DNA of 64,000 bases from Allofrancisella guangzhouensis (GTDB lineage Bacteria; Pseudomonadota; Gammaproteobacteria; Francisellales; Francisellaceae), in NCBI RefSeq assembly GCF_000815225.1, contig NZ_CP010427.1, forward strand, positions 930,001-994,000, written 5' to 3'. The notes beneath the pieces were generated by a model, which saw only the letters and a list, made by a program, of their open reading frames with translations, made no database searches and was not told where the DNA came from. Position 1 is the stretch's first letter; every line of letters begins with the position of its first letter. Below, piece after piece: positions 46,301 to 55,052 of the stretch. Position numbers and translations under genes: made by a program.

Positions 46301-48170
46301 ATGTTAGTTAATAATGAGGTTAGAATACCTACGAATGCTAATGAAGGTTCAATCTTATTAAAACCAAATGAGTATACTCGCATACAAAATCATCACGACA
46401 CAGAAATATGGATGATTGAAAAAGGAAAAGGGTTACTGTATTCACAAGGCCAATATACAAACGTTTTCAAAGGAAAGGTGATCAAATTTGAGCCTTTTGA
46501 AGATCATATTTTAATCAATACAGAAACAAACGATCTTGCTCTAAAATCTTTTTGGTATGTTAATCAAAAAGATATCAATAAAGCTATTGAAAATAAGAAA
46601 GGAAAACCCCAAAAATATATCGTTGGGTGCGCTTATCCTACACCAAATGGACCTCTACACCTTGGACATATTTTTGGGCCTTATATTATTTCAGATGTGA
46701 TTAATAGGTTCTTTAAAAAAAATGGGGTGACTTCGTTTTTTGCAACAGGAACATACGGTTACACAAACCATATAGAAAAAACTTCAAAGCTACTTTATAA
46801 AGAGACCGTTGAAAAATTTGAAGAAAGTATTTCCTCCAGTTTTAGAAAGCTTAGTCTAAGTTTTGATTATTTTCTAAAACAATTTCCAGAAAATAAAACT
46901 TTTTTAAATAGCTTAAATGTTTTTAAGGATTTTATTCTAAGAAAAGATTTAGTAAAAGAAAAAGAAGTTTTAAACCAGTTTAATGAAAAGACAGAAACTT
47001 TTATTGATGAGAGTTTTGTTGAGGGCCTTTGCCCTAATTGTCGCCAGTTAACTATAGCTATTGAATGTGAAAACTGTGGTATGATGCAAGATGCTGCTAA
47101 AATTATTAATCCCATACATTCTGTAACTAAAGAAAAATTATTAAAAAGAAAAGTAAAAAAACTGTACTTAAATTTCGACGCAGACTATATAAACAAAATA
47201 AAATTATATCTTTTTAGTGAAAAAAATGTAGTTTTCTCATATTTAATAAAACAAATAGATCAATATATTGAAAATAAGCAATTAGAGGATATTCCTATAT
47301 CAGTTTTTAAGACTAATGGAACAACAATATACGAAGGGCAAAAGCTATCAATTGCTGCTGAGAGGGCTTTAAGGTTTTTTGATGTTATTAAAACAAACGA
47401 AGATTACGACAAGTATTTATTTTTCTGTGGAATAGATAATACATTTATAAGTGCTATAGCAAGCCCTTATATTCTTAAAAAAATGGGGATTGATTATACA
47501 AAACTACCTATTTGTGTAATAAATAGTTATACCCTGTTAAATGGGCAAAAATTTTCTACTAGTAGGAATAATGCTATTTGGCTAGAAGATATTAAAGATT
47601 ATAATATTAACTTACTCAGGCTATATTATGCCAAAACTAAAAATTTGGGGAATGTTTCATTTAACCTTGGATTGTTCAAAAAATTTTGTACTAATACGTT
47701 GAATCTTTGGGTTAGTGTATTCTCTTCGCTCAAAAAAATTGTTGATAGTATCAATATGGATAAGCTTGAGGCAGGAAACTGGGACTCTCAAGATATAAAT
47801 TTCTTCAGCTATGTAAATAATCTTAAAGAAATTACTGATAGAGAATATGAAAGCTTTAATTTAGAGAAAGTTTTTTTATATTATGAATTTTTTTTGTAAC
47901 CTTTTAACGTGTTATATAAACGATGTACACATGCTTGAACACTATGATAAAGATTCATATAGAACTAAAGCTTATCTATCAATTTATGGAATTAAAGAAT
48001 TATTCAGACTTATATATCCAATAACTCCAGATCTGTCCACAAAAATATTAGATTCTTTAGGATTGAGTATTTTTAAGGAAAGTAACAATATTTTAGGAGT
48101 AATCTTTATATCAGAAATCAAATTAGATTTATTAGCTTTATATATAAAGGAAATAAAAAATGAGCAATAA
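46301..48170 (+). pseudogene. cupin + methionyl-tRNA-synthetase-like didomain protein (hydrazine synthetase family), frameshifted near the C-terminus
   Basis: Two parts. Residues 1-85 are a cupin (HHDTEIWMIEKGKG with His31, His32, Glu35; FEPFEDH with His69). Residues 105-530 are MetRS-like: YPTPNGPLHLGHIFGPY (HIGH box 120-123), zinc knuckle Cys244, Cys247, Cys256, Cys259 and a KMSKS-like KFSTSR (417-422). This architecture is that of hydrazine synthetases such as Spb40, which join N6-hydroxylysine to an amino acid with ATP. The frame stops at 47899 after an 8-T run (47888-47895); with seven T the sequence continues through FFCNLLTCYIND to 48170, about 622 residues, completing the helical C-terminal domain. 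A GAGG ribosome site precedes the ATG. Not the housekeeping MetG: the cupin and cluster argue against it. Confidence 0.88.
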
Positions 48171-49311
48171 ATTACTCCTAGTTGGATTGGGACAAAGCTT
48201 TAGCGGAATCGTTTACTATCTTGATCTTTTAGGAATTGAGAGTCTTACAATATCAGATATTGACAAGAAGAAAGAGCAAGCAACATTAAAGTATGTAAAT
48301 AAAAAATATCCCAATATAAAAGTAGATAATAATATTAGGCCCTATTCTTACTCTTTGGTTTTATTAGCTATAGATGGTAAATCCACACAGGCATTTCTTT
48401 ATAACAATGACAATTTCTCACTATTTAGGAGGAAAAGAATATTTGTTAGCTTAGGTAGACCTAACTATGATAGTGAAGAAGACTTTAACAAATTAAATAT
48501 TTACGTTAAATTACATAGCGCAGTCTTATTTTTTGGTTTTGGTTTAGAGCCTGGAATAACTGAAACTATGATTTACAATGAAATGAATAATAATATAAAC
48601 TCTAGTAAAATAGAGTGCTTTTGTGGTTGCATACCAAAAAAACCTACACCACCTTTGAATTACAATATTTTATTTGGTGATAAATTACCATATCATGATA
48701 GGCCTGCTATTTTTAAAAAGAACGGTCAAGTGTTATCAACTACGAGATATGCTTCTAAGGAAAATATATATGTAGAATCTATAGGAATTTTAGAGAGCTT
48801 TCATGATGGTTTATCTCCATATATGCTTAAAAGTAACCTAGCTGTTAGATTTTTAGACATAAAACAAAAAACAGTTAGATATCCTGGTTTTTATGATAAT
48901 ATTAAGCCCCTTTTAGATATGGGCATGTTTAGTGATACAAAAATTGATGAAATTGACTTAAGTTGCAATGACCTACTACATAAAATTTTATTTAAAAATA
49001 AAGTTTTATCTAAAGATCCAGATGATATAAGTTTTATATTTTTAGTATCTGGTAGAGAAAATAATAAAAAGTACACTTTGTTAAAGTCAGAATATGATAA
49101 CGCTTCTAAAATATCAGGAGCAATGAAGCTAACAACCTTCTTTTTTATTTATACCACATATCTACTACTTAATGGAATTCTAAATGAAGATTATAGTGGA
49201 GTTGTACTTTCATTTGAAGTTTATAAGAGTCAAAAAATATATGACTTTTTTATATCAGAATTAACAAACTTAAATGTAGGAAGTTACTATAAAGGAGACA
49301 TTGTAGAATGA
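48160..49311 (+). CDS. saccharopine-dehydrogenase-like NAD(P)-binding protein
   Basis: 383 residues. Rossmann start (LLLVGLGQSFSGIVYYL), then FGFGLEPGITETMI and TVRYPGFYDNIKPLLDMG, which match the positions of GLAPGFISIV and SIRHPGHCEKMKFLMQDM in the family member at 16293, so the two are distant homologues. In the hydrazine setting its likely job is to oxidise the lysine C6 of the N-N-linked intermediate, releasing a hydrazino acid and 2-aminoadipate semialdehyde, as saccharopine dehydrogenase does with a C-N bond. That is inference. Overlaps the previous frame by 11 bases and the GNAT gene by 4. Confidence 0.78.
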   Translation: MSNKLLLVGLGQSFSGIVYYLDLLGIESLTISDIDKKKEQATLKYVNKKYPNIKVDNNIRPYSYSLVLLAIDGKSTQAFLYNNDNFSLFRRKRIFVSLGRPNYDSEEDFNKLNIYVKLHSAVLFFGFGLEPGITETMIYNEMNNNINSSKIECFCGCIPKKPTPPLNYNILFGDKLPYHDRPAIFKKNGQVLSTTRYASKENIYVESIGILESFHDGLSPYMLKSNLAVRFLDIKQKTVRYPGFYDNIKPLLDMGMFSDTKIDEIDLSCNDLLHKILFKNKVLSKDPDDISFIFLVSGRENNKKYTLLKSEYDNASKISGAMKLTTFFFIYTTYLLLNGILNEDYSGVVLSFEVYKSQKIYDFFISELTNLNVGSYYKGDIVE

Positions 49312-49700
49312 GAATAACTCATAATGAAATGCCGACAATTGAAGCGATCATTAGTTTATATAAAGATTCTGGGATAATTCGTCCTATAGATGATTTTGAT
49401 AGAATAAAAATGATGTACAACAATTCTAATTTAGTGGTTTGTGCATATGAAGGTGATGAGCTTATTGGTATAGGTAGATCATTAACAGATTTTTCATATT
49501 GTTGCTATCTATCAGACTTAGCTGTTTCTAGAAAATATCAAGGCAAAGGAATAGGAAAGAAGATAATAGATTATATTAAAAATGTTATCACCTCAAAATG
49601 TACTCTTTTATTGCTGTCATCGCCATCTGCTATGGGTTTTTATGAAAAAATTAATTTAGACAAATCTGAAAATTGCTTTATGAAAAGAAGAGAGTTTTAA
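49308..49700 (+). CDS. GNAT N-acetyltransferase
   Basis: 130 residues, single GNAT domain. Acetyl-CoA site motif A is YQGKGIGKKIIDYIKN (near 80-95), preceded by the strand SDLAVSRK and followed by SSPSAMGFYEKINL. ATGA overlap with the gene before it. In the cluster it may acetylate a hydrazine or amine, as tailoring or as self-protection. Small, complete, no oddities. Confidence 0.87.
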   Translation: MRITHNEMPTIEAIISLYKDSGIIRPIDDFDRIKMMYNNSNLVVCAYEGDELIGIGRSLTDFSYCCYLSDLAVSRKYQGKGIGKKIIDYIKNVITSKCTLLLLSSPSAMGFYEKINLDKSENCFMKRREF

Positions 49701-49704
49701 AAAA

Positions 49705-50895
49705 ATGTCTATTTCTTTTAAAAAAGCTGAGATTTTCATTGTAATAGTTGCCAGTATTGTTTTATTTACAGGGTTGTTAGGAACAGATATTATCCTTCCT
49801 GCTCTTCCAATAATATCAAAAGATTTACTAATTAATAATAAATATTCAGAATATATAATAACTCTTTATATATTAGGAGCAGGGATTAGTATTTTATTTT
49901 ATGGTCCTTTATCTGATAAATATGGAAGAAAACCAGTTATTCTAGTAGGGTTAACTATAGCTTTACTATCTAATCTATTTCTTTTCTTTTTTTCTTATAA
50001 TATTAACTTTATTTTATTTTTCAGGTTTATCTCCGGATTTGGCTCAGGCGTTTGTTTAGGTTTAATGAGGGTACTGATGTCTGATATTTTTGAAGGAAAA
50101 AAGTTTGTCATAGCAGCATCATATGCCACTACGTTTACTGGTTTATCTATAGTAGTGGGACCATTGATAGGTTCGTATGTAATGTCTTTAACCAGCTGGC
50201 GGGGCTGTTTTATTGTATTAATGTTTTTAATGTCCTTAAATATAATAATTGTGTCAAGAGTGCCAGAAACTAATCTTTATAAAAACACTACTTTAGCTAG
50301 TAAAAGTTTTTTTAAAGTATATACGGAGGTTGTTCTAAATAAACAATTTTTGAATTATATATGTTTATCAAGTATAGGATTTTCTACTATAAATATTTAT
50401 ACGATATCGTCGTCTTTTATAATACAAGAAACTTTTAGAATAGATACTCTTACATATGGGAAGTTGGTTGCAGCTAATGGATTCATGCTAATAATAGCGA
50501 GATTATTATTGCCAAAAAGTATCAAAAGGACAGGGATATCAAATTCAATTAGAATAGGAATAATCTCTCTCTTGATGACTGGAAGTTTATTAATATTGTT
50601 CTATAGTTTAAATATTTTGAATATAATTTGGTTTCTATTATTCACTGTAGGTATATTTATCTCATACACCTTTATAGTACTTCCTTCATCAGCTGGAGTC
50701 ATGAGTTCTGTTAAAGTAAACAAAGGAATTTTAGGTTCGTTATACGGAGCAAGTCAAATGATTTTAAGTTTTTTAATCTTATATATTTTTTCCAGTATAA
50801 ATGCTAGTAATTTAATTCTAATAACCTCGATGGTATATATTTTATTTGCTTTACTCTCATTTTGTGTGCTCTATTTGATAGAACATCAATTTTAA
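49705..50895 (+). CDS. MFS transporter, Bcr/CflA-type drug exporter
   Basis: 396 residues with about 12 membrane segments. MFS loop motif between helices 2 and 3: YGPLSDKYGRKPVILVG; LGTDIILPALPIISKDLL in the first periplasmic region is typical of Bcr/CflA drug/H+ antiporters. A second-helix-bundle motif (GPLIGSYVMSLTSWRGCF) fits too. Last gene of the cluster, 4 bases after the GNAT gene, and the obvious candidate for export of or resistance to the product. Confidence 0.9.
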   Translation: MSISFKKAEIFIVIVASIVLFTGLLGTDIILPALPIISKDLLINNKYSEYIITLYILGAGISILFYGPLSDKYGRKPVILVGLTIALLSNLFLFFFSYNINFILFFRFISGFGSGVCLGLMRVLMSDIFEGKKFVIAASYATTFTGLSIVVGPLIGSYVMSLTSWRGCFIVLMFLMSLNIIIVSRVPETNLYKNTTLASKSFFKVYTEVVLNKQFLNYICLSSIGFSTINIYTISSSFIIQETFRIDTLTYGKLVAANGFMLIIARLLLPKSIKRTGISNSIRIGIISLLMTGSLLILFYSLNILNIIWFLLFTVGIFISYTFIVLPSSAGVMSSVKVNKGILGSLYGASQMILSFLILYIFSSINASNLILITSMVYILFALLSFCVLYLIEHQF

Positions 50896-50896
50896 T

Positions 50897-50922
50897 AAGT
50901 ACTCTAATATAAAGTAGTACTT
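50897..50922 (+). terminator. possible weak terminator at the end of the cluster
   Basis: AAGTACT (50897-50903) and AGTACTT (50916-50922) form a 7-bp stem with a 12-base loop 2 bases after the MFS stop; the T-tail is poor (CTATAAAT), so this is tentative. Confidence 0.3.
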
Positions 50923-51031
50923 CTATAAATAAAGTCATTTTAAAGAGCTTAGTTTATTTGGATACCCTGTTCTATTTACAGTTTGAAAATTGTATAATCT
51001 TGTGAATTAATATTTATTTTAGTTAATTACT

Positions 51032-51604
51032 ATGCGTAATTATATCTTTATAGTTTCAGCTCCCTCAGGTGCTGGCAAAAGTTCTCTTTTAAAAGCTTTT
51101 TTGGGAACTCAAATCGGTAAAAGTAGTTTTTCAGTAGCAGTATCACACACAACTAGATTACCTAGAGTTGGTGAGACTAATGGTAAAGAGTATTATTTTG
51201 TAGATACATTGGAGTTTGAAAATATAATAAAAAAAGATGGCTTCTTAGAATATGCTAGAGTATTTAAAAACTATTATGGAACATCAAAAGCTGAACTAGA
51301 CAGATTATTAAAAGCAGGTAAAAATATAATCTTAGAAATTGACTGGCAGGGAGCACAACAGACAAGAATAATCTATAAAGATAAAGTCAAAAGTTTGTTT
51401 ATATTACCACCTTCTTTAAATGAGCTTAGAAATAGGTTAGAAGCTAGAAATACAGATACTAAAGAAACTATAGATTACCGTATGAAACAAGCTGAAAGCG
51501 AAATTGCTCATGCTAATGAATATGATTACCAGCTTGTGAATGATGATTTTGATAAGGCTTTAGTAGACTTATGTAAATATTTTAAAGAGAATACTAAAAG
51601 TTAA
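51032..51604 (+). CDS. gmk: guanylate kinase
   Basis: 190 residues. Phosphorylates GMP to GDP. P-loop SAPSGAGKSSLLKAF (near 9-23), the GMP-binding VSHTTRLPRVGETNGKEYYF, EWARVFKNYYGTS-like region (EYARVFKNYYGTS) and DWQGAQQTR. A TATAAT box lies 34 bases upstream (50993-50998). birA follows 2 bases after the stop. Confidence 0.97.
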   Translation: MRNYIFIVSAPSGAGKSSLLKAFLGTQIGKSSFSVAVSHTTRLPRVGETNGKEYYFVDTLEFENIIKKDGFLEYARVFKNYYGTSKAELDRLLKAGKNIILEIDWQGAQQTRIIYKDKVKSLFILPPSLNELRNRLEARNTDTKETIDYRMKQAESEIAHANEYDYQLVNDDFDKALVDLCKYFKENTKS

Positions 51605-51606
51605 AT

Positions 51607-52566
51607 ATGAACAAAACTCAACAGCAAATCTTTAATTACTTAAGTGACAAAGAATATGTAAGTGGGGAAGAGATAGGAAATAAGCTTGGAATTACAAGAG
51701 CAGCTGTATCTAAGAATATAAAAAAACTAAAAGACAAATATAAAATAAATATTTTTTCTAATCCCAAAATAGGATATTTATTAGAAGAAAAATTAGATTT
51801 AATTGATGTAAATAAAATAGAAAAAGTTTTTGATAAAGTTATATATTTTTATTCGATAGATTCAACATCTAAATATGCTATAGAAAACCAAGGTAATTTT
51901 AGCAAAAATACTATCTTTATAGCAGAGCATCAGAGTAATGGTTTTGGTAGGTTTAATAGAAGTTGGAGTTCTCCTTTTGGTAAAAACATATATTGCACTT
52001 TGCTTGAGTTTGTTGAATTAGACGTGTCAAAATTGACAGGTCTATCTTTAGTTATATCGATAAGCATTGCTAAAACGTTAGCCAGATTTGGGCTAGAAAC
52101 TAAATTAAAGTGGCCTAATGATATTTTTATTAACAATAAAAAAGTTAGTGGAATTATTATAAATATTTTTGCTGAAATTAATAACAAAGCAAAACTATTT
52201 ATTGGTTTTGGCTTAAATGTAAACATGCAGAAAAATGAAGATATAGCAAACCAATGGACTTCTTTAAAGTTAGAATCAAAGAAACATATTGATAGAACAG
52301 AACTGCTAATTACACTTATTACAGAAATTCGTAAAGATCTAGACACCTTTGTTAAACAGGGATTCACTTATTTTAAAGTAGATTATGAAAAGATGAATTA
52401 CTTAAAAGATAAAACTTTTTTACTGAAAATAGGAGATAAGCTTTTTTCAAATTGTAGCTATAAAGATTTATCTGATATTGGTGAAATACATATTGAATCT
52501 AATGGTAATACTTATACTTTTTCATCTGGAGAGATTAGTATTTTAGATAATTCGATAAAATCTTGA
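51607..52566 (+). CDS. birA: biotin-protein ligase and biotin operon repressor
   Basis: 319 residues. Bifunctional BirA: winged-helix domain ([20 protein letters not shown], 18-40), ligase core with [17 protein letters not shown], and a C-terminal SH3-like domain. It biotinylates acetyl-CoA carboxylase and, as biotinyl-AMP complex, represses bio genes. The biotinyl-AMP loop reads GFGRFNR (112-118) where E. coli has GRGRRGR; the Arg matching E. coli Arg118 is kept (Arg115). It lies 2 bases after gmk, and its 3' end overlaps the 3' end of bioD on the opposite strand by 55 bases. Its target operator is at 56046-56078. Confidence 0.93.
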   Translation: MNKTQQQIFNYLSDKEYVSGEEIGNKLGITRAAVSKNIKKLKDKYKINIFSNPKIGYLLEEKLDLIDVNKIEKVFDKVIYFYSIDSTSKYAIENQGNFSKNTIFIAEHQSNGFGRFNRSWSSPFGKNIYCTLLEFVELDVSKLTGLSLVISISIAKTLARFGLETKLKWPNDIFINNKKVSGIIINIFAEINNKAKLFIGFGLNVNMQKNEDIANQWTSLKLESKKHIDRTELLITLITEIRKDLDTFVKQGFTYFKVDYEKMNYLKDKTFLLKIGDKLFSNCSYKDLSDIGEIHIESNGNTYTFSSGEISILDNSIKS

Positions 52567-53189
52567 TAATTGCTATTTTTAGCTATTTTTGCTAAACATT
52601 CTTGGCCAGATAGCTGTTCTATTGTTTGTATTTGTTCATCAATATAGGATATTTTTTCACTATTACAATTAGCTACCCAACCTTTTAATTTAATATTATG
52701 GCGTTTTAACTCGTTAATTGTCAGTAATGTATGGTTTATACAGCCAACTTTTATACTAGAAACTAATAAAACTGGTATTTGTAAAGATTTTATTAGATCT
52801 AGTTGTGTAAGATTATTAGAATAAGGTGTAAGTAATCCTCCAGCACCTTCTATAAGTAAAATATCATAGTTGTGTTTATATTTATCTGTAATAAACTGAT
52901 AGAGTTCCATTAGATTAATATTTTTGTTTAAATTCATGGCAGCTATATGTGGTGCTATAGCCTGATCAAATGAAATTAAGTTTATTTGCTCAGCAGTGAA
53001 TTTATAATTATAAGCGTTTAGGATACTTTCAACATCCTCTGCTAAATCAGAAGTTTCACTTTTCCCTGAAGCTACAGGTTTTAAACAGAGTGAGTTTATA
53101 CCCTGTGATTCGTAAGCTTTTATTAGATTTGTGGTAGTATATGTTTTACCTACTTCTGTATCTATCCCTATTATAAAAAATTTTTTCAT
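52512..53189 (-). CDS. bioD: dethiobiotin synthetase
   Basis: 225 residues. ATP-dependent carboxylation of 7,8-diaminopelargonic acid. P-loop [41 protein letters not shown] and the NTPase core [19 protein letters not shown]. Last gene of the bioB-bioF-bioC-bioD unit (3 bases after bioC). The C-terminal 18 codons are antisense to the end of birA. Confidence 0.95.
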   Translation of the reverse strand: MKKFFIIGIDTEVGKTYTTTNLIKAYESQGINSLCLKPVASGKSETSDLAEDVESILNAYNYKFTAEQINLISFDQAIAPHIAAMNLNKNINLMELYQFITDKYKHNYDILLIEGAGGLLTPYSNNLTQLDLIKSLQIPVLLVSSIKVGCINHTLLTINELKRHNIKLKGWVANCNSEKISYIDEQIQTIEQLSGQECLAKIAKNSNYQDFIELSKILISPDEKV

Positions 53190-53192
53190 TAA

Positions 53193-53930
53193 TTACTCCT
53201 TATGGCATATAAATAAACCAATATGATAAGTTAATTTACAGTCATTAGATTGTTTGTAGAGATTTTTTATGGTACTAAAACTTACCTTATTTAATGAGCC
53301 TGTATATGTATTTACTCCTGTATTTCTAAGGTGTGCAGTTAATTGTTTAAAATTATCAAATCTAAGAGTTAAATAGTATGATCTGTTATATAAGCATGTT
53401 AATTTATTATCTTTAATTGTTTTAAGAATAGTATTTTTTGGAAGCATTTTGTTTGTTCTTAAGGTGTTTGTAATTTCATAAAAATTACCCGAAAGTAAAG
53501 TGCTAAAAGCTAGCAAAGATTTACTATTTAGCTTTCTTTTTAAATTAGATATTAAATTATTTAGGTTATTACTCCATTGGAAAGACATATTAGAAAAAAT
53601 AAGATCATAGCTTTTAGTTAATAAATGTAAATCTTGATCAAAATTTAGTTCAAAAAAGCTTATATTTTTAACATTATATATTTGTGAATTAGATAAATTT
53701 GGCAAAGCTAAATCAACAATATCAAGTGTGTTTGGTTGAAACGTATTATTTAGTTCTAAGAGTTCTGAAGTATTTCTCACACCAAGACATAAGAGATTAT
53801 TTACAGGTGTATTTACAAATTCTAAACTTATATTTAGAAGCTGTTTTCTTACTAGAGTTTGTACAGTTGCATTATTCGAGTATTCATTAGCATAAAAGAA
53901 ATTTTGCTTAATCTTATTGTATTTATTCAT
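53193..53930 (-). CDS. bioC: malonyl-ACP O-methyltransferase BioC
   Basis: 245 residues. SAM-dependent methyltransferase that disguises malonyl-ACP as its methyl ester to start pimelate synthesis. Weakly conserved, as usual in BioC: N-terminal FFYANEYSNNATVQTLVRKQ, a loop LCLGVRNTSELLEL in place of the usual GCGTG motif, DIVDLALPNL, and the BioC/Trm-like SNMSFQWSNNLNNLISNL. The SAM loop is unusually degenerate. Overlaps bioF by 4 bases and precedes bioD, so the operon supports the call. The ester formed would be removed by the BioJ-like esterase at 4.6 kb. Confidence 0.87.
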   Translation of the reverse strand: MNKYNKIKQNFFYANEYSNNATVQTLVRKQLLNISLEFVNTPVNNLLCLGVRNTSELLELNNTFQPNTLDIVDLALPNLSNSQIYNVKNISFFELNFDQDLHLLTKSYDLIFSNMSFQWSNNLNNLISNLKRKLNSKSLLAFSTLLSGNFYEITNTLRTNKMLPKNTILKTIKDNKLTCLYNRSYYLTLRFDNFKQLTAHLRNTGVNTYTGSLNKVSFSTIKNLYKQSNDCKLTYHIGLFICHKE

Positions 53931-55039
53931 TGATAGATACCTTTAGATAAAATAGTTAGAGCTTTTTGTATCTCTTCAAATGTATTATTTGCATGTATTG
54001 AGAACCTAAGTAATGATTGGTTTTTTGGTACCGTTGGATATCTAAAGCATGATACAGCTATATTATTTTTGTCTAAATCATCTTTTAGTTTTATAGCTAA
54101 GCTAGAATCTCCTATTAAAATGCTTCTAATAGGAGAGACGTCATCAGATACTAGTTTTAAGTTTTTTTCTTGACACAAGCTATTAAAAAAATAAATGTTA
54201 TTTTTTAAATCCTCTCTTTGAATATTTGCATTTTTTAGGTTTTCTAATTGAGTTATCGATGCTTCTAAAATTAAAGCAGGTAATGCGGTAGTATAGATAT
54301 AATGTCTAGCAAATTGTATTAGATAATTTGCTATTTTGTCGGTAGTGCATACAACAGCACCAACTCCACCAAAAGCTTTGCCTAGAGGAAAAACGGCTAT
54401 TGGACATTCTTTATGACTTAAATTATGATGGTTAATAGAGCCAGAACCTTGATTACCAATAACTCCAAAACTATGTGCTTCATCTACAATAAGTTTATTA
54501 TTATCTATAAACTTAGATATTTTATTTAAATCAGTAACACTGCCAGTAGTACTAAATACTCCTTCTGTGATTACAAAACTTTTATGGTCGTAAATAGTTT
54601 CTAAATGTTCTATACTTTGATGTTTATATCTTTTGAGTTTTGCCTCTGAAAGTTTAATACCATCAATGATGGAGGCATGAATATTTTTATCTGCAAAAAG
54701 GGTATCTTGTTTACTAAATAAAGTCGAATAGATAGCTAAATTAGCCATAAAACCCGAATTAAAGAATATCGCTTGAGGATAACCTACAAAATTAGAAAAT
54801 ACTTGTTCAAATTCTCTAATGCTATCATTATATCCACAGACTATAGCTGAACCTTTACTTCCAAAACCATATTTTCTGAATCCTTGGGTAAAGGCTTTTT
54901 CAAGGTTTTGTGAGTTAGATAGATTTAAGTAATCACTAGTAGTAAAGTCTATAATATCGTTACTATTATTATAAGTTTTTAGCTCCCTTAGCAAATTAGC
55001 TTGCTGATATTCAAAATATTTTTTTTCTAGATGTTCCAT
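53927..55039 (-). CDS. bioF: 8-amino-7-oxononanoate synthase
   Basis: 370 residues. PLP alpha-oxoamine synthase that joins pimeloyl-ACP and alanine. TTSDYLNLSNSQNLEKAF, GSKGSAIVCGYNDSIREFE, LIVDEAHSFGVIGNQGSG (Asp and His for PLP) and the PLP lysine in FPLGKAFGGVGAVVCT. C-terminal LLRFSIHANNTFEEI. Overlaps bioC by 4 bases; bioB is 13 bases upstream. Confidence 0.96.
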   Translation of the reverse strand: MEHLEKKYFEYQQANLLRELKTYNNSNDIIDFTTSDYLNLSNSQNLEKAFTQGFRKYGFGSKGSAIVCGYNDSIREFEQVFSNFVGYPQAIFFNSGFMANLAIYSTLFSKQDTLFADKNIHASIIDGIKLSEAKLKRYKHQSIEHLETIYDHKSFVITEGVFSTTGSVTDLNKISKFIDNNKLIVDEAHSFGVIGNQGSGSINHHNLSHKECPIAVFPLGKAFGGVGAVVCTTDKIANYLIQFARHYIYTTALPALILEASITQLENLKNANIQREDLKNNIYFFNSLCQEKNLKLVSDDVSPIRSILIGDSSLAIKLKDDLDKNNIAVSCFRYPTVPKNQSLLRFSIHANNTFEEIQKALTILSKGIYQ

Positions 55040-55052
55040 AATTACCTATAAA

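Noticed and set aside
48160..49311. Carboxynorspermidine dehydrogenase (polyamine synthesis)
   Set aside because: Related fold, but no carboxynorspermidine decarboxylase lies nearby and the cluster has no polyamine gene.
42588..50895. Siderophore biosynthesis cluster, suggested by the IucD/PvdA-type monooxygenase
   Set aside because: No NIS synthetase, NRPS, hydroxamate acyltransferase of the IucB kind or receptor gene is present, no clear Fur box was seen, and the cupin/MetRS partner is specific for hydrazine chemistry.
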